The notes below the pieces were generated by a model. It ran no database searches. It was not told the origin of the DNA and saw only the letters and a list, made by a program, of their open reading frames with translations. Position numbers and translations under genes: made by a program. DNA of 64,000 nucleotides from the NCBI GenBank assembly GCA_965153455.1, contig OZ234493.1, forward strand, positions 30,928,213-30,992,212. The letters run 5' to 3'. Shown one piece after another: positions 49,080 through 58,960 of the stretch (its first letter is position 1; every line of letters starts with the position of its first letter). This DNA comes from Sphagnum compactum. Taxonomy: Eukaryota; Bryophyta; Sphagnopsida; Sphagnales.

Positions 49080-51876
49080 AGGTAAGTCGATTCCGGGCGG
49101 CTGGCTCGCCGATCGATCCCGTGGTCTTGTTTATGACGCTTGACGGTTGCTCTTGGTCCCCATCGTTTTCCTCTCGCTCAGCGCGGGTGAGGGTATCGTT
49201 GTCTATCCGAGGGGGAAACAACGTCGTGATGTCTAGCTTGGAGTATCTTTTTTTCCTTGTCGCCTGTGGGGAGGCTTGGATGCTCGCCGAGCGATTCTTA
49301 TTTTCTTGTCGGGTCGTGTTCTTTGCTTCGGTTTTCATCAACAAGTTGTGCGCCGGGGCTGCGAATTCAACCTCATTGTTCATGCCCGGTATGAGATCCA
49401 AAGCTTTCTAATGCAAGTGGCGCTTGTTCTGTATGCTCAGGGCATTTGTTCCGGTATCTATGTGAGCTAGAATGGTGCATTCCATGCCCCCTCTACTCGT
49501 CTCCTCTTGCCAGCTCCATTCTAGTTGGGACCGGTCTTTGAGTGTTAGCCTGTACCTTAGGACCTTCTCTTCTAGTTCCACTTCTAGGCGTTGCATGAGG
49601 TCCGCCCAGGCTGAGCTGTGTGACCATTCGGTTTTTGCTGGGCCCGTGATTCTTATGTTGAGCGGGAGACTCGGCCGGGCTTGATTCTTGGAGTGCACTA
49701 GCGTCTCCTTTCGGGAGTTCTTCTCCCTGACCAGGACTGGCCACACTCTTGCTCTAAAGAGTTCACGGTTTGGTGGAACATGAATGCCAAGGGAGGTGAA
49801 GTAGGAGGGGGGTACCTCGGAGTGCAATTGTCCTCTCTTCCCTCCCAGCGTTGCCTCTTGTTATGGGGTGCGGGGGAAGGGTTGATGAAATTCTTGTCGG
49901 GGCGAGGCGAATTTGGGGACGTGCCTCCTTCGTCCTTGGAAGGTCCATCCTTCCATGGCGTCCTCTTAGAGTTTATTGCGCAGGTCCGCCCCTCGGTTTC
50001 CTTCGCTTGGGCTGGCAAAGGGGTTGGCGTTTGCTTCCGAAGCGGGTGCTTGTGGGCTGGCCGTCCCCAATAGTCCAAAGCTTAGTCTAGCCTTTGGTGT
50101 TGAGTCTCTTTCTAGACGCCGTTCGGCATCTTCTTGAGTTTTGCTGTTGGTGTGGCTTGGGGACTCTGGGGGCTCGGTCATGTCCTGGTCCTTCTGATCG
50201 ACAGGCGTCGAGCTCCATTAGCCGGGATCCAATGCTGAGCTTTCAGTATGTTTTTTGATTTATCCATTCGATTGTATGTGGGCGGGGGGGCGGTTTGTTG
50301 AGGTCTTTGCTTCCAAGTGCACTTTGCCTTTCCCCGCCATTTAAGAGTCCGTTGGAGCTTTCTGGGTCGGGCCCAGCTTACTTTCTCGGGGCGCGCCTTG
50401 AGGTGGCGGGCGTGCGTTTGAGGACCTCCCTAAGTTCATGTTTGGGAGGGAGCTGTGATGAGCTGGCCCTTCCTGAGGTTTGATTTTGTTGGTGTTGCAT
50501 ATCCGGGCGTGATGCCCAAATTTGCAACACTTCCGACACTGGTTCGGAAGTCCTGAGTAGAGAATCCTCTGGCGCATTGTATCCGTGGCTGAAGCACCTT
50601 CCGCCATGGAGGGGATCCTAATGTATCCCGCCAGCTTCGTTGTATCTCTGATTTCGATAGTTACCATGGGGCCAGCTGGTCTCTTCATGTATGAGTCGGC
50701 AGCTTCAATGTCCAACACCTCGCCGAGTTTGCTTACCATGATGGTAAGCGCTCTTGCACTTCGGAACTATTCATGGAGGTCGGGGAACTGAACTTTAATC
50801 GTGTGCGTGAGGAGCGCTTCCGCTCCTTGTGCACTAGCATCAAAGTTTGGCGTGTATCTTGAGAAGGAGAGGTTGAGTCCACTCCATTCAATCGTTGTAA
50901 GCTTCCTGGTTGAGATGGCGCCTTCCTCGTTCTCAAAGAGGATCAGGAAATAGCCTCGCGTGAGGAGTGTGCCTGAGATGAACGTTGCCGGGAGGTGGAG
51001 CTTCAAGCATTCGTGTAGAGCTTTGAAGTTCGCTCTCCGTCCCAGAGTTCGTCCTATTACTATTCGGCGAACTTTTTTGGCTGCGTTGCCTTGCATTTCG
51101 AGCACCACGTCCACTGGGAACTCCGCTTCTAACTCCAAACTGTAATCCACCGGCGATGGACCTTGGGTGTCCTCCCCCGTGGAGGAGGTTGTTCCTGGTC
51201 CGCTTCCTGAGTGCGTGATCAGAGTCGGGTTGGGAGGAGCCGTTGTGGGGGTGATCGATTTTTTCCTTGATTCGCTTCTCTCACTCGGTTCCTTTGCTCT
51301 CGCGGCTGAGATATCTTCTCTCGCAACTTGCCTTGCAGCGGCGGCACCCAAGCTCTCCTGATCCGGTCTTTGCCCAACAATTGCAGAAAAGGATTCTGAA
51401 AAGCGAGGAAGAGAGGGGGATTGCTTTGGGAGTACTTGGGTGAGAGAAAGTCGGCCAATCGCCTTGACCACGCTCGTTGTGGCTCGTGTCGAAATGTTCG
51501 GATGGGCGATCGTCGGAGGTGACCGTTGGGGGTGGCCTTCGTGCGTATCTCAATCGCTTTTTGCCGAGATCGCTTGCGCGCTCTTGTTTGGGAACTGACA
51601 TCTCGTCGGGTCATTGAGAGCGGCCGAGTTTTCCGGCACTCGGATTGCGTTCTTCCCGTCTTTGCTGAACGAGCTTCCCGGGAGGGGAGAGCTTGGCGCC
51701 GAGGGAGCTTTGCGAGATCCTTACGCCGGAAGAGCAAAAGATCCATTGGTGAAAGGTGGATCCTCGTTGCTTGTCGGAGCGGGAAAACGGGCGTCGCCAC
51801 CGCTAGGGTTTGGTTTTTTGAATTTGCCGAAACGTTGCCGTGCGCTGCGCCCGGTTTTCCTAATCCTATCAGCCAT
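49072..51876 (-). pseudogene. LINE ORF1: gag-like RNA-binding protein, broken
   Basis: ORF1 proteins coat the element's RNA. The likely start is MADRIRKTGRSARQRFG at 51876. The same phase runs to 50341 with in-frame stops near 51723, 51555 and 50767. The middle holds the plant LINE/DUF4283-like region (about 51130-50770) and then a CCHC knuckle, C-X2-C-X4-H-X4-C, in QCRKCCKFGHHARIC (about 50540-50497). Beyond a stop at 50341 and a C-run near 50290 the phase is unclear until open parts at 49827-49408 and 49401-49072, which return to the first phase. About 934 codons end to end, long for an ORF1. At least four stops plus probable indels rule out a full protein. Several stops could come from G-to-A or C-to-T change. 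Confidence 0.82.
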
Positions 51877-52058
51877 GAGGAAAAATTCATTGAGTCTGGA
51901 GATCTAGAGATCATCAGACTCTGAATGAATATTCATCTTTACCATCTAAAAGCACTTAGAAATTGATCAAGAAAAGGTGCATTGTGCTTAGGAATGAGCA
52001 AGTCTCTCTGATACGCACCAAGGGAGCGGAGAGCCCAACGCGGCGAGCCGCAGAGAAT

Positions 52059-52072
52059 GCGGAGTAACGCAG
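52059..52072. repeat. LINE target-site duplication, right copy
   Basis: GCGGAGTAACGCAG, identical to 44659-44672. The bases on its left (CGCAGAGAAT, 52050-52059) repeat those overlapping its right end (52069-52078), so the exact 5' border of the LINE is ambiguous by up to ten bases. Confidence 0.85.
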
Positions 52073-52399
52073 AGAATACTATATGGGGGAAGGTGGTGGC
52101 TTCCCCCGAGTCCGGGCCGTGGGAGTCATGTGAGTCCAGGGTTGCCCGTGGCTTGTCCTAGCACTGAAAGTGCTTCCGAATGTGAACTAACCAACTTGTT
52201 GGTTAGTTTGATGCAGGTTCGCGTAACTAAGTAAAGCTTGTCCCTCGCCCTAGTCTAATCCCGGAGCTTCAGCATGCCCCTCTACCCCTTTTAGTGCTGG
52301 AAGCTAAGAGCGTGCCCCAAGTTCCAAACAATTCCGTTGTTTGACTTCTTTGGACCCAACTTGGGTCTAACGAGGAACTTGGGAGCGCGTCACTCCCCC

Positions 52400-55300
52400 A
52401 TTGATGAAGAAGGCTGTTGACGAATATTTCGGCATGCACGATATGTATTTAGAAGTTGAGCTTGGAATATGGTTGCTCACTTTAAAAGTAATTGTTTGGG
52501 TGGCAAGGCTATTGAACCAACTTGATACATTCATTGAGTTCCATTTGATCAAGAATGGAAACCAAGATTCAATGAAGAAAATGCCCATCCAAGATTTGAA
52601 GGCATGGGCTCATGATTTAGACATGGTCGTCATCATGGTAGAGGATCCATGGAAGAAGCAATTGGCAGGCCTCATCTATTCAATAAATAGAATCAACAAT
52701 GAACTTGCATTGACATTGGTCCGAAAATATTTTTGTGAAAAACATGAAGGACAAAACATCACACAACGTTGTCATTAAATGGAATGAGTTCCTCGAGCTT
52801 TTGAAGATTGAACAAGATGAATTGTAAAATGAGTCTCAAAGGGGCTCAAACCATACACTCACAAACTTTGAAGGATCTAGTGGCCTTCGCCCAACAAAAA
52901 AATAGAAAAAGGAGAAAACAGAATAGGATAAAAAAGAGAAGATCTTGACAAAACTAGTTATTAAGAAAGAAGATAAAGGATTCAACACGGTAGAATGCCG
53001 ACTTGTCGATGACACGTTGGGCAATGAGTTTTTGGGTTGTTTTCCTTTTGGAAATGACTCGCTTCCAGGTGTTTCCATTGATGTTCATCATTTCAAGAGG
53101 GCACCTCCCAACATTGTTTATCATCCACTCTCAAATATCCACAAGGATGAATTTTTTTAAAAAACCACACGACATAATAAGTTTGACACCAAAGTGTCCA
53201 TTTTTGCGATCCCTAAGGACTTGCATAATGCTAACCATATCACTCCTCACAAACTGAAAAAGTGGGAGGATATTCAGGATAATCAATTTCTAATTGTTGG
53301 CGAGCAACACACAATTGTTGTTATGAAGGTGTGTTATTTACATCCCTAATTCCTTGTATTTCCTGTTTTATGGTGTGTAATGAGAATTTCAAAATAATAA
53401 CTTGTAGATCACCCCAATATGAGGCCCTAAGTTTGAGAGATCTACAACTACTTTCAAATTATTGTAGTATGGGACATAGACTTCGTGAAGATTTACAAGC
53501 TTTCCAAAATATTAAACAACAAGGATTGTGACCTCAACACAAAGCCTTCATACAAGGAAAATCTTGCACATGCTCAAAAGATATGGGAGGCATACTAGAG
53601 GCCTTGTCTAAATTTGGATGCATTTCTTCGACATACTTAGGAATACAAGGTATTAATACCAAATGATTAATTTCCATACAAAGTTGTGATATTGTATGTT
53701 TTCAATCACATTTCTAAGTTTTGTTGCGTTTACGAAATGTGTTACAGAAATTTGAAGAAACACTCAAGCTTGTTTTGAATGTTGAAACAATAAAGGAGTG
53801 CATGAATATCCTTCTATTGACAGATGCAATCTTCCAACTATGGCAGAGTGTCTTCCTTGAATGGGAGAAGTGCAACATCCTTGATGGATCTAGAGATGTG
53901 CTAGCATGTCCGCCAAAACCAATTGGAAAATCTGCTTTCGGTTGTTTAGTTAACCTCAAGGAAAAACAACTCAAGAAGTTAGCTAGGGGGCTACTTTCAA
54001 AAACAATAACATTCAAAGAGCGTCCAGTGAAAGGAAGGAGGCCTAACCTTAAATCCATGTACGAGTTCACAAGGATGCTTAAGTGGAAGGCTATGATTCG
54101 GAACGAAATTATGATTCATTTTGGACATCCAAAGCCAAGTGCCAATAATCAGAAATCATATTCGGATGATGAATGGCACGCATTGAATGACAAGCACAAG
54201 CTTGACAAGATGTTGTTCTCAATTTTGGATTCAGAATTGAATGATGATTTTTACTTGAAAAAGCATAGGCTCAACCCCTCAGACAAGGCCCCACCTATAG
54301 GATTTAAGTGGGGTTTGGAGAAATGGATCCAAAATGGAACTTTGAAGGACAATGCAATGAAGGCAATTTTGTTGGACACTCATTGCAAGTATGATAGAGT
54401 CGAGAACATGTCAGGTATGTTGGATGTTATTGACAAGGAATGTTGTGCATCGTTTTTTATGGACAACACAACAAGGACCATCACTGTCATTTGTACAATT
54501 CGCAACACGAAAGACGTTCCAACAGTTTGGAAGGGCTTGATTGGGAGTCCTTTCTTCTAGGGCTCCTGAACATGAGGGCCATGTTCAAAGTCATTGTCTC
54601 CATTTGCGACCGCGAGTCCTTCAAGAGCCTATTGACTACCATGTGCAAGTCAACTTTTGATACAAAAATTTAATTTGAGTTTGGCCAATACATGGCAAGA
54701 TCAGTAGAGGTTCCAAGTTCTTCAATGATATTATTGAGCATTTCCATGTTAATGTTTGCTTATTTGTTTCCTTTTAAAATTGGAACAAATGTGTGTGCCG
54801 AAATTTTGGGAAACAAAAAATTATCGACATTAGTGGAATGCCCAAATTTTTCTTTTCTGGAAGATCAATAGTTATATCGATAAGAGGTTTTTCCAGAAGC
54901 TGTTTCATAAATCCTTTAGCCAGTAATCTTGAGCGGGATGGTTTGTTTGGGTATCTTTGGTGGAGAAATTCCCACATATGTTTGTCTAGTAAGTCCAACA
55001 CATGGATCTTGACTTCATTCCTGGAATATTGTTTTTCCAGAAATTCGTTCCATTAGTAAGATTATTTTTCTGATAGGCCGTTTCTTCTTCAGGAAAATAA
55101 ATGTAACGTGTTGGAACTCATTCCTCATGACCTAGAAGGAAACTGGTGCGAGATAATGGCATTGGTATGTCTTCGCATGTTAACTGGTGTCACGACTAGG
55201 AACATGGGAATACAACCACTGAAGCCTATGTTAATGCTTACCCAAGGAGCACAAACTTCTAATGCAGAGGAGGAAGATGAACGAGATGTCCTCATCCCTA

Positions 55301-55757
55301 CTGAAGAAGGTGGAGCTAATTTGTCCCCAATGTTGGACAACTTAAGCCCATCGAAGGTGGACAAAAAGAAAGTTGGTTATGTCATAAGGGGAAGTAATAA
55401 AAGAAAGGCATCCAGTAGTAAGACTCAAGTTCCAAAAAAGAAAGGTCATTCACGAGGGAGCAATCCAAAAAGTGTTGATGTTCAAGCTGCGAGAGAACAA
55501 GAGGTTAGTGAGGAACTCATTGACCATGAGTAAGAGGATCCTTCAGAGGACAAGGATGTGTTCACATTGATCAAGACATCCGTCGTGAATATGTTAATAA
55601 CTTCCTCATTTAGGCCGAATGTGGCGACTTTAGATGAGGACAATATCAAAAAAGCTAGTGAGGAATTGCGATGTGCTAACCTCCCCGTAGTTCCTTTGAG
55701 TTTGTATAGTTTTGTATGTCAAATACAAGATCCAGTAAAGAAAACGGGTTATTGATT
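52400..55757 (+). pseudogene. Decayed, probably multi-exon gene of unknown family
   Basis: Coding-like blocks line up on the plus strand. 52401-52778 is open. From 52945 a frame reads FNTVECRLVDDTLGNEFLGC, continuing to HKDEFF, and after a slip at a T-run (53151-53161) NKFDTKVSIFAIPKDLHNAN and KLKKWEDIQDNQFLIVGEQHT, ending near 53328. Next is DIDFVKIYKLSKILNNKDCD (about 53478) to FLRHT. A GT-AG intron at 53650-53747 joins in phase to 53748-54558, open for 270 codons with GFKWGLEKWIQNGTLKDNAM. After a shift comes NLSLANTWQDQ (about 54670), then 55093-55755, Lys/Ser-rich, with one TAA at 55531. I do not recognise the family. GEQHT faintly recalls the turn of ParB/sulfiredoxin-like folds, which is speculation. 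Repeated stops show it is dead. It begins right at the LTR edge, so its 5' part may have been cut off or displaced. Confidence 0.6.
54774..55001 (-). other. Minus-strand open frame inside the unknown gene
   Basis: A 75-codon frame (HMWEFLHQRYPNKPSR, then LLAKGFMKQLLEKPLIDITI) reads more like protein than most chance frames here, and lies in what should be an intron of the plus-strand gene. No family recognised. It could be an inserted gene fragment or chance. Confidence 0.25.
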
Positions 55758-55944
55758 AAATTCAATAGCTTTTAATCATTTTGACACCTTGTACATTCCT
55801 TTAATCATTTAATCATTTGATAAACTTGCAGAACAACTTTATTAAAATGTCTAATTTTATTACAAGATACCGTTGTATATTTGTTTTTCACTACATTTAA
55901 TTTGATTATCATGTTGAGGCCCTTAGTCATGTGTTTTTGCATTT

Positions 55945-56300
55945 ATCGCTTAGTAGTCGTTGGAAGATATTTTGTGCATTGATCACTTGGCGGTCACTAG
56001 GTGATTATCCCTCCGTCAATAGCCTGGCAATCACTAGGCCACTATTTGTCTCTTGATCACTTGGCGGCCATTAGGTGATTGGTTATACATTGATCACTTG
56101 GTGGCCACTAGGCGATCGTTTTTCCGTTGATAGCCTTGTGACTTTAGGTGTTTTTGTTCATTGATCACCTAGCGATCGCCAGGTGATTGTCTATCCTTCG
56201 GTCGCCTAACGATCACTAAGTGATTCTTTGTCCTTCGATCGCTTGGTGATCTCCTTGCAATTGGGACTCCTATGATCGTTTGGCGGCCGCCAGGAGATCG
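55945..56300. repeat. Hairpin array C: 37-bp units with GGTGGCCACC core
   Basis: Ten palindromes with centres at 55956, 55993, 56030, 56067, 56104, 56140, 56175, 56212, 56249 and 56286, a step of 35-37 bp. Arms are TTGATCACTTGG and CCAGGTGAT around the shared core; the spacer is about 11 bp. Matched change occurs, as in CCTAGCGA|TCGCCAGG and TTTGGCGG|CCGCCAGG. It sits between the unknown decayed gene and the first NIF-type gene. Confidence 0.9.
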
Positions 56301-56652
56301 TGTTTCAATTGTGCATTTGTCCAACATTCTTTTGCCAACATTAAATATTGTCTTTTCAATTATGATTTTTGCAATGATCACTTGGGTGCACCAAATATTT
56401 GTTACTAAAATGATCATTTTGTTGAGTTTAATAATGTTTTAATTTCTATTGCTAATACATCCTTTTTATTCTTGGGTAAGATTTGTGCCTCACACGTGGA
56501 AAGGGTGTCGATTTCCTCTCTCGATAGCATAGGCGGAAGGATAATACAATCAAAGGTGGGTTTTGTGGATTCTTTCCTTTGCGATTGATATGATGGAAAT
56601 GTAGATTGAACCATTAGTTAATGTCCATTTTGTATTCACTTTTCATGTTTCG

Positions 56653-57803
56653 ATGGAATTAATTCATGTTCGCTCTAATGAACCCAATGTTGAAGATGCA
56701 GCACCAAATGATGCAGAGTGGGGATATTATTGTCCTAGACTGGTGGACCATTCAGAATTGAAGCCCCTTGAGGTATTGACATCCTCTGGCCTTGAAATTG
56801 AAATGCGATTGGCCACAGCTAGTGGCACAAAAGCTTTGCATGATGTGGGCCTTCTTCTGTTTTCTCCATTTATGGAGCTTGGCATTTTGCCAGAAAGTGT
56901 AAAGACTTTTGATTTTGCCAATTATAGGTTCCAGGAAATTACAAGCACTTCTAGTTTTGCCGATGAAGCTCTACATTTGGAGCCTGTTTTGCAAAAGATT
57001 CCAAGGATTTCAAGTTGAGTGAATGTCAGTTGCCAAGATGATGTAACGACTTTAGGTTTTCCCAAGGGTGATGTGCATGAAATGACAATGACTTCTAGTT
57101 TTCCTGCACATACTACGTAGGAAAAATGTTCTTTGTTGGAGGTGAGTGACTATCATTTGATTTTTGACTTGAATGGTGTTTTCATTGCTATGGGTGAGGG
57201 TCAAACTAGAACTCGCCTAATGGTTTTGAGGCCTAGTATTAAGTAATTGTGTTTACTTGTGTAAAAAAATTTATGGTGTACATATGGTCTTCAGCAATGA
57301 ACAGAAACTTTTTGGGGCAATTGGATATTATCATCGAGAAAACTAGCATTCACCTTTCATCTTGTAGGATAATCCAGTCATTCTACTTTAGAAATGATCA
57401 CTTCTTGCTTAAGAAGCTAAACAAGCCAATTTCCCATAAAAACCTTATCAATTTCTTTGTTCAATTTATTGGTATGTCATTTGAGAATACTTTGTTGATA
57501 GACAATACACCTCACAAGAATTTGTTTAATCCTCCTTTTAGTGCCATTTTTTTAAAAACATTTTATGGGTCGCATAGTCACTCTAATTACCTACTCCAAA
57601 CCATTCTTCTTCATTTGGAATCTTTGCATTCATTCGGAATGCATGTTTATAAATTTGTAGAGTTGAATCCTTTTAGTAGCATTATAGATGATGTGCTTCC
57701 TGATGACCCTCGATATGCAAAATTGATTGCTCTGTGTTCTGTAGAATGTGATGAAATGTTTTATAACAGAATGAAATCAAGATCTCTAAATAAAAAGAAA
57801 TGA
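56653..57803 (+). pseudogene. NIF/FCP1-type HAD phosphatase gene, broken, copy 1
   Basis: The family removes phosphate from proteins, classically the RNA polymerase II tail. One phase runs 56653-57243 with stops at 57016 (TGA) and 57118 (TAG). Its N-terminal ~160 codons are unrecognised; then LIFDLNGVFIAMGEGQTRTR (Asp at 57166) gives HAD motif I as D-L-N rather than D-x-D. After RPSIK a small indel near 57244 shifts the phase. 57249-57803 continues with KKFMVYIWSSAMNRNFLG, TLLIDNTPHKNLFNPPFSAI (motif IV as D-N, Asp at 57501), HLESLHSFGMHVYKFVE and a stop at 57803. About 383 codons in all. A 1- or 2-base change plus two point mutations explain every break, so it died fairly recently compared with the hAT relics. 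Confidence 0.75.
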
Positions 57804-58406
57804 ACTATTTTATTTATTTATTATGGAATCATTATGTATGGATGGTTTACTAACTTGAATTACAATGGGTGCATGCTTTATTTTTATCAATTGTTTTCTT
57901 GCCTAATGTACTAGAGTCCAATGTAAGGGTTGTTCCACATGACTTTCTCTCCCACAAGCATCCACTAATTCTAATTTGATAATTGGGCATTTTGCAAACA
58001 TATTGTTAGTTTTTCATAAAGTGTTTTAAAATTTCAATGCAAATGGCCTAGTGGCCACTAGACACCTCATGCACATAGTTCAATAGTTCCCATGTATTTC
58101 TAACTTTTTTGAATATCATTTTTTTCCATCTATTGTTAGTTTGCCTAATGGTTGTTCGGTGCTTTCTTGCACAATGTTATCCATATATTTAACTTAGAAA
58201 AATATTTATTGTTAGCACATGGACATTTCGCTCTCAATTTATTATTGTAAATGTTGATAGCACATTATCCTTTCCCACATGTTTAATTCATTTTGCTGAA
58301 CGGTTTTTTTGTTGTTTTAGTTCAATGTTTCATCCAAGTCGATTGCAATGGTCAAAGGCAGTTCAATGCGTTTGCATCTACATTCATCATATTTTGAACC
58401 TAAAAA
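57804..58406. other. Spacer with one GGTGGCCACC-type core
   Basis: AT-rich. A single palindrome, CCTAGTGGCCACTAG at about 58047-58061, has the same core as the three arrays. Otherwise nothing. Confidence 0.6.
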
Positions 58407-58960
58407 TTGTTGATTCTGAACATTAATGTTGTGTTGTGTTATTTCCCACCTTCAGCTGTTCTGCAAGGAAATGCTAAAGTGTTTGGGAAAAATGATTACA
58501 AGACCAAAGTGGAAGTCAAAGTTGGAGTGGAAAATTTTATGAGTAAGGCATTTCAAAAGTTTCATATTACAATTTGGTCTTGTATGAAACTTAAGGATGT
58601 ATTGGAAGTTTTTCCCATGCTCATGCTTAAAAGTTTCTTGTATCGATTCGTTTTCATTTGGGGATGTGAATAATGTTCCAAAACGTCTGGTGAAATTTCA
58701 CCTTGGTCCCATTATTATTTAAAAGATTTGAAACGTGTTTATTATGTTTGTTGTGGGAAAGATTATGGAAAGGAGGATCAAACATTGTTGATTGATGATG
58801 AACCTAGCAAGGCCCTTCGGAATCTAAAATGGATTGGGCTTTTTCTTGAATCATTCAGGGGATAGATGTTGTCAAAGAATAAGGTGCAATGGTTGGACCT
58901 ACAATCCTGTTTGTGGCCACCCTTGGTTGGATTGCCCTTGGCCAAAACAATTTGAATTCA
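58407..58960 (+). pseudogene. NIF/FCP1-type HAD phosphatase fragment, copy 2
   Basis: One phase reads LILNINVVLCYFP, KVEVKVGVENFMSKAFQKFH, ITIWSCMKLKDVLEVFPMLM, FVFIWGCE, TAA (58671), CSKTSGEISPWSHYYLKDLK, YGKEDQTLLIDDEPSKALRN, FLESFRG, TAG, MLSKNKVQWLDL and a final stop near 58958. It is clearly the NIF domain core (RPG-like entry, IWSC, LLIDDEP), but of a different subfamily from the copy 600 bp upstream. Both internal stops sit where CAA or CAG would fit, a single C-to-T each. Motif I is N-I-N in place of D-x-D, so the nucleophile Asp is lost too. The N-terminus is not identified. Confidence 0.7.

Larger units (their letters stand above)
44673..52058 (-). mobile_element. Full-length but inactive L1-type LINE retrotransposon
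   Basis: A 7386-bp element between perfect 14-bp target duplications (44659-44672, 52059-52072) inside the LTR. On the minus strand it has a ~180-bp leader, ORF1 (start 51876), ORF2 (start 49079) and a 3' tail of only 37 bp after the ORF2 stop, ending GGGGTTCACC with no poly(A). It is far more GC- and CpG-rich than its surroundings. The ORF1 stop overlaps the ORF2 start (ATGATTGA, 49079-49072). Both ORFs are broken, so this copy cannot move itself. Confidence 0.9.
44186..52392. mobile_element. Apparent solo LTR of an LTR retrotransposon, split by a LINE
   Basis: The element begins TGTCGC (44186) and ends GCGTCA (52391-52392 is CA), giving the TG...CA ends of an LTR with near-matching short inverted ends. 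It is flanked by the 5-bp direct repeat CTCCC at 44181-44185 and 52393-52397. Leaving out the nested LINE and one copy of its target duplication, it is about 807 bp. No primer-binding site, gag-pol or second LTR follows, so it is best read as a solo LTR left by recombination. A short non-autonomous element is the alternative. Confidence 0.72.

Noticed and set aside
44186-52392. Complete LTR retrotransposon with internal genes
   Set aside because: The interior coding capacity belongs to a LINE bounded by its own target duplication; no gag-pol, primer site or second LTR was found.
52945-53328. ParB/sulfiredoxin-like domain in the unknown gene
   Set aside because: Only a GEQHT-like turn is suggestive; no other motif could be matched, so no domain name is given.
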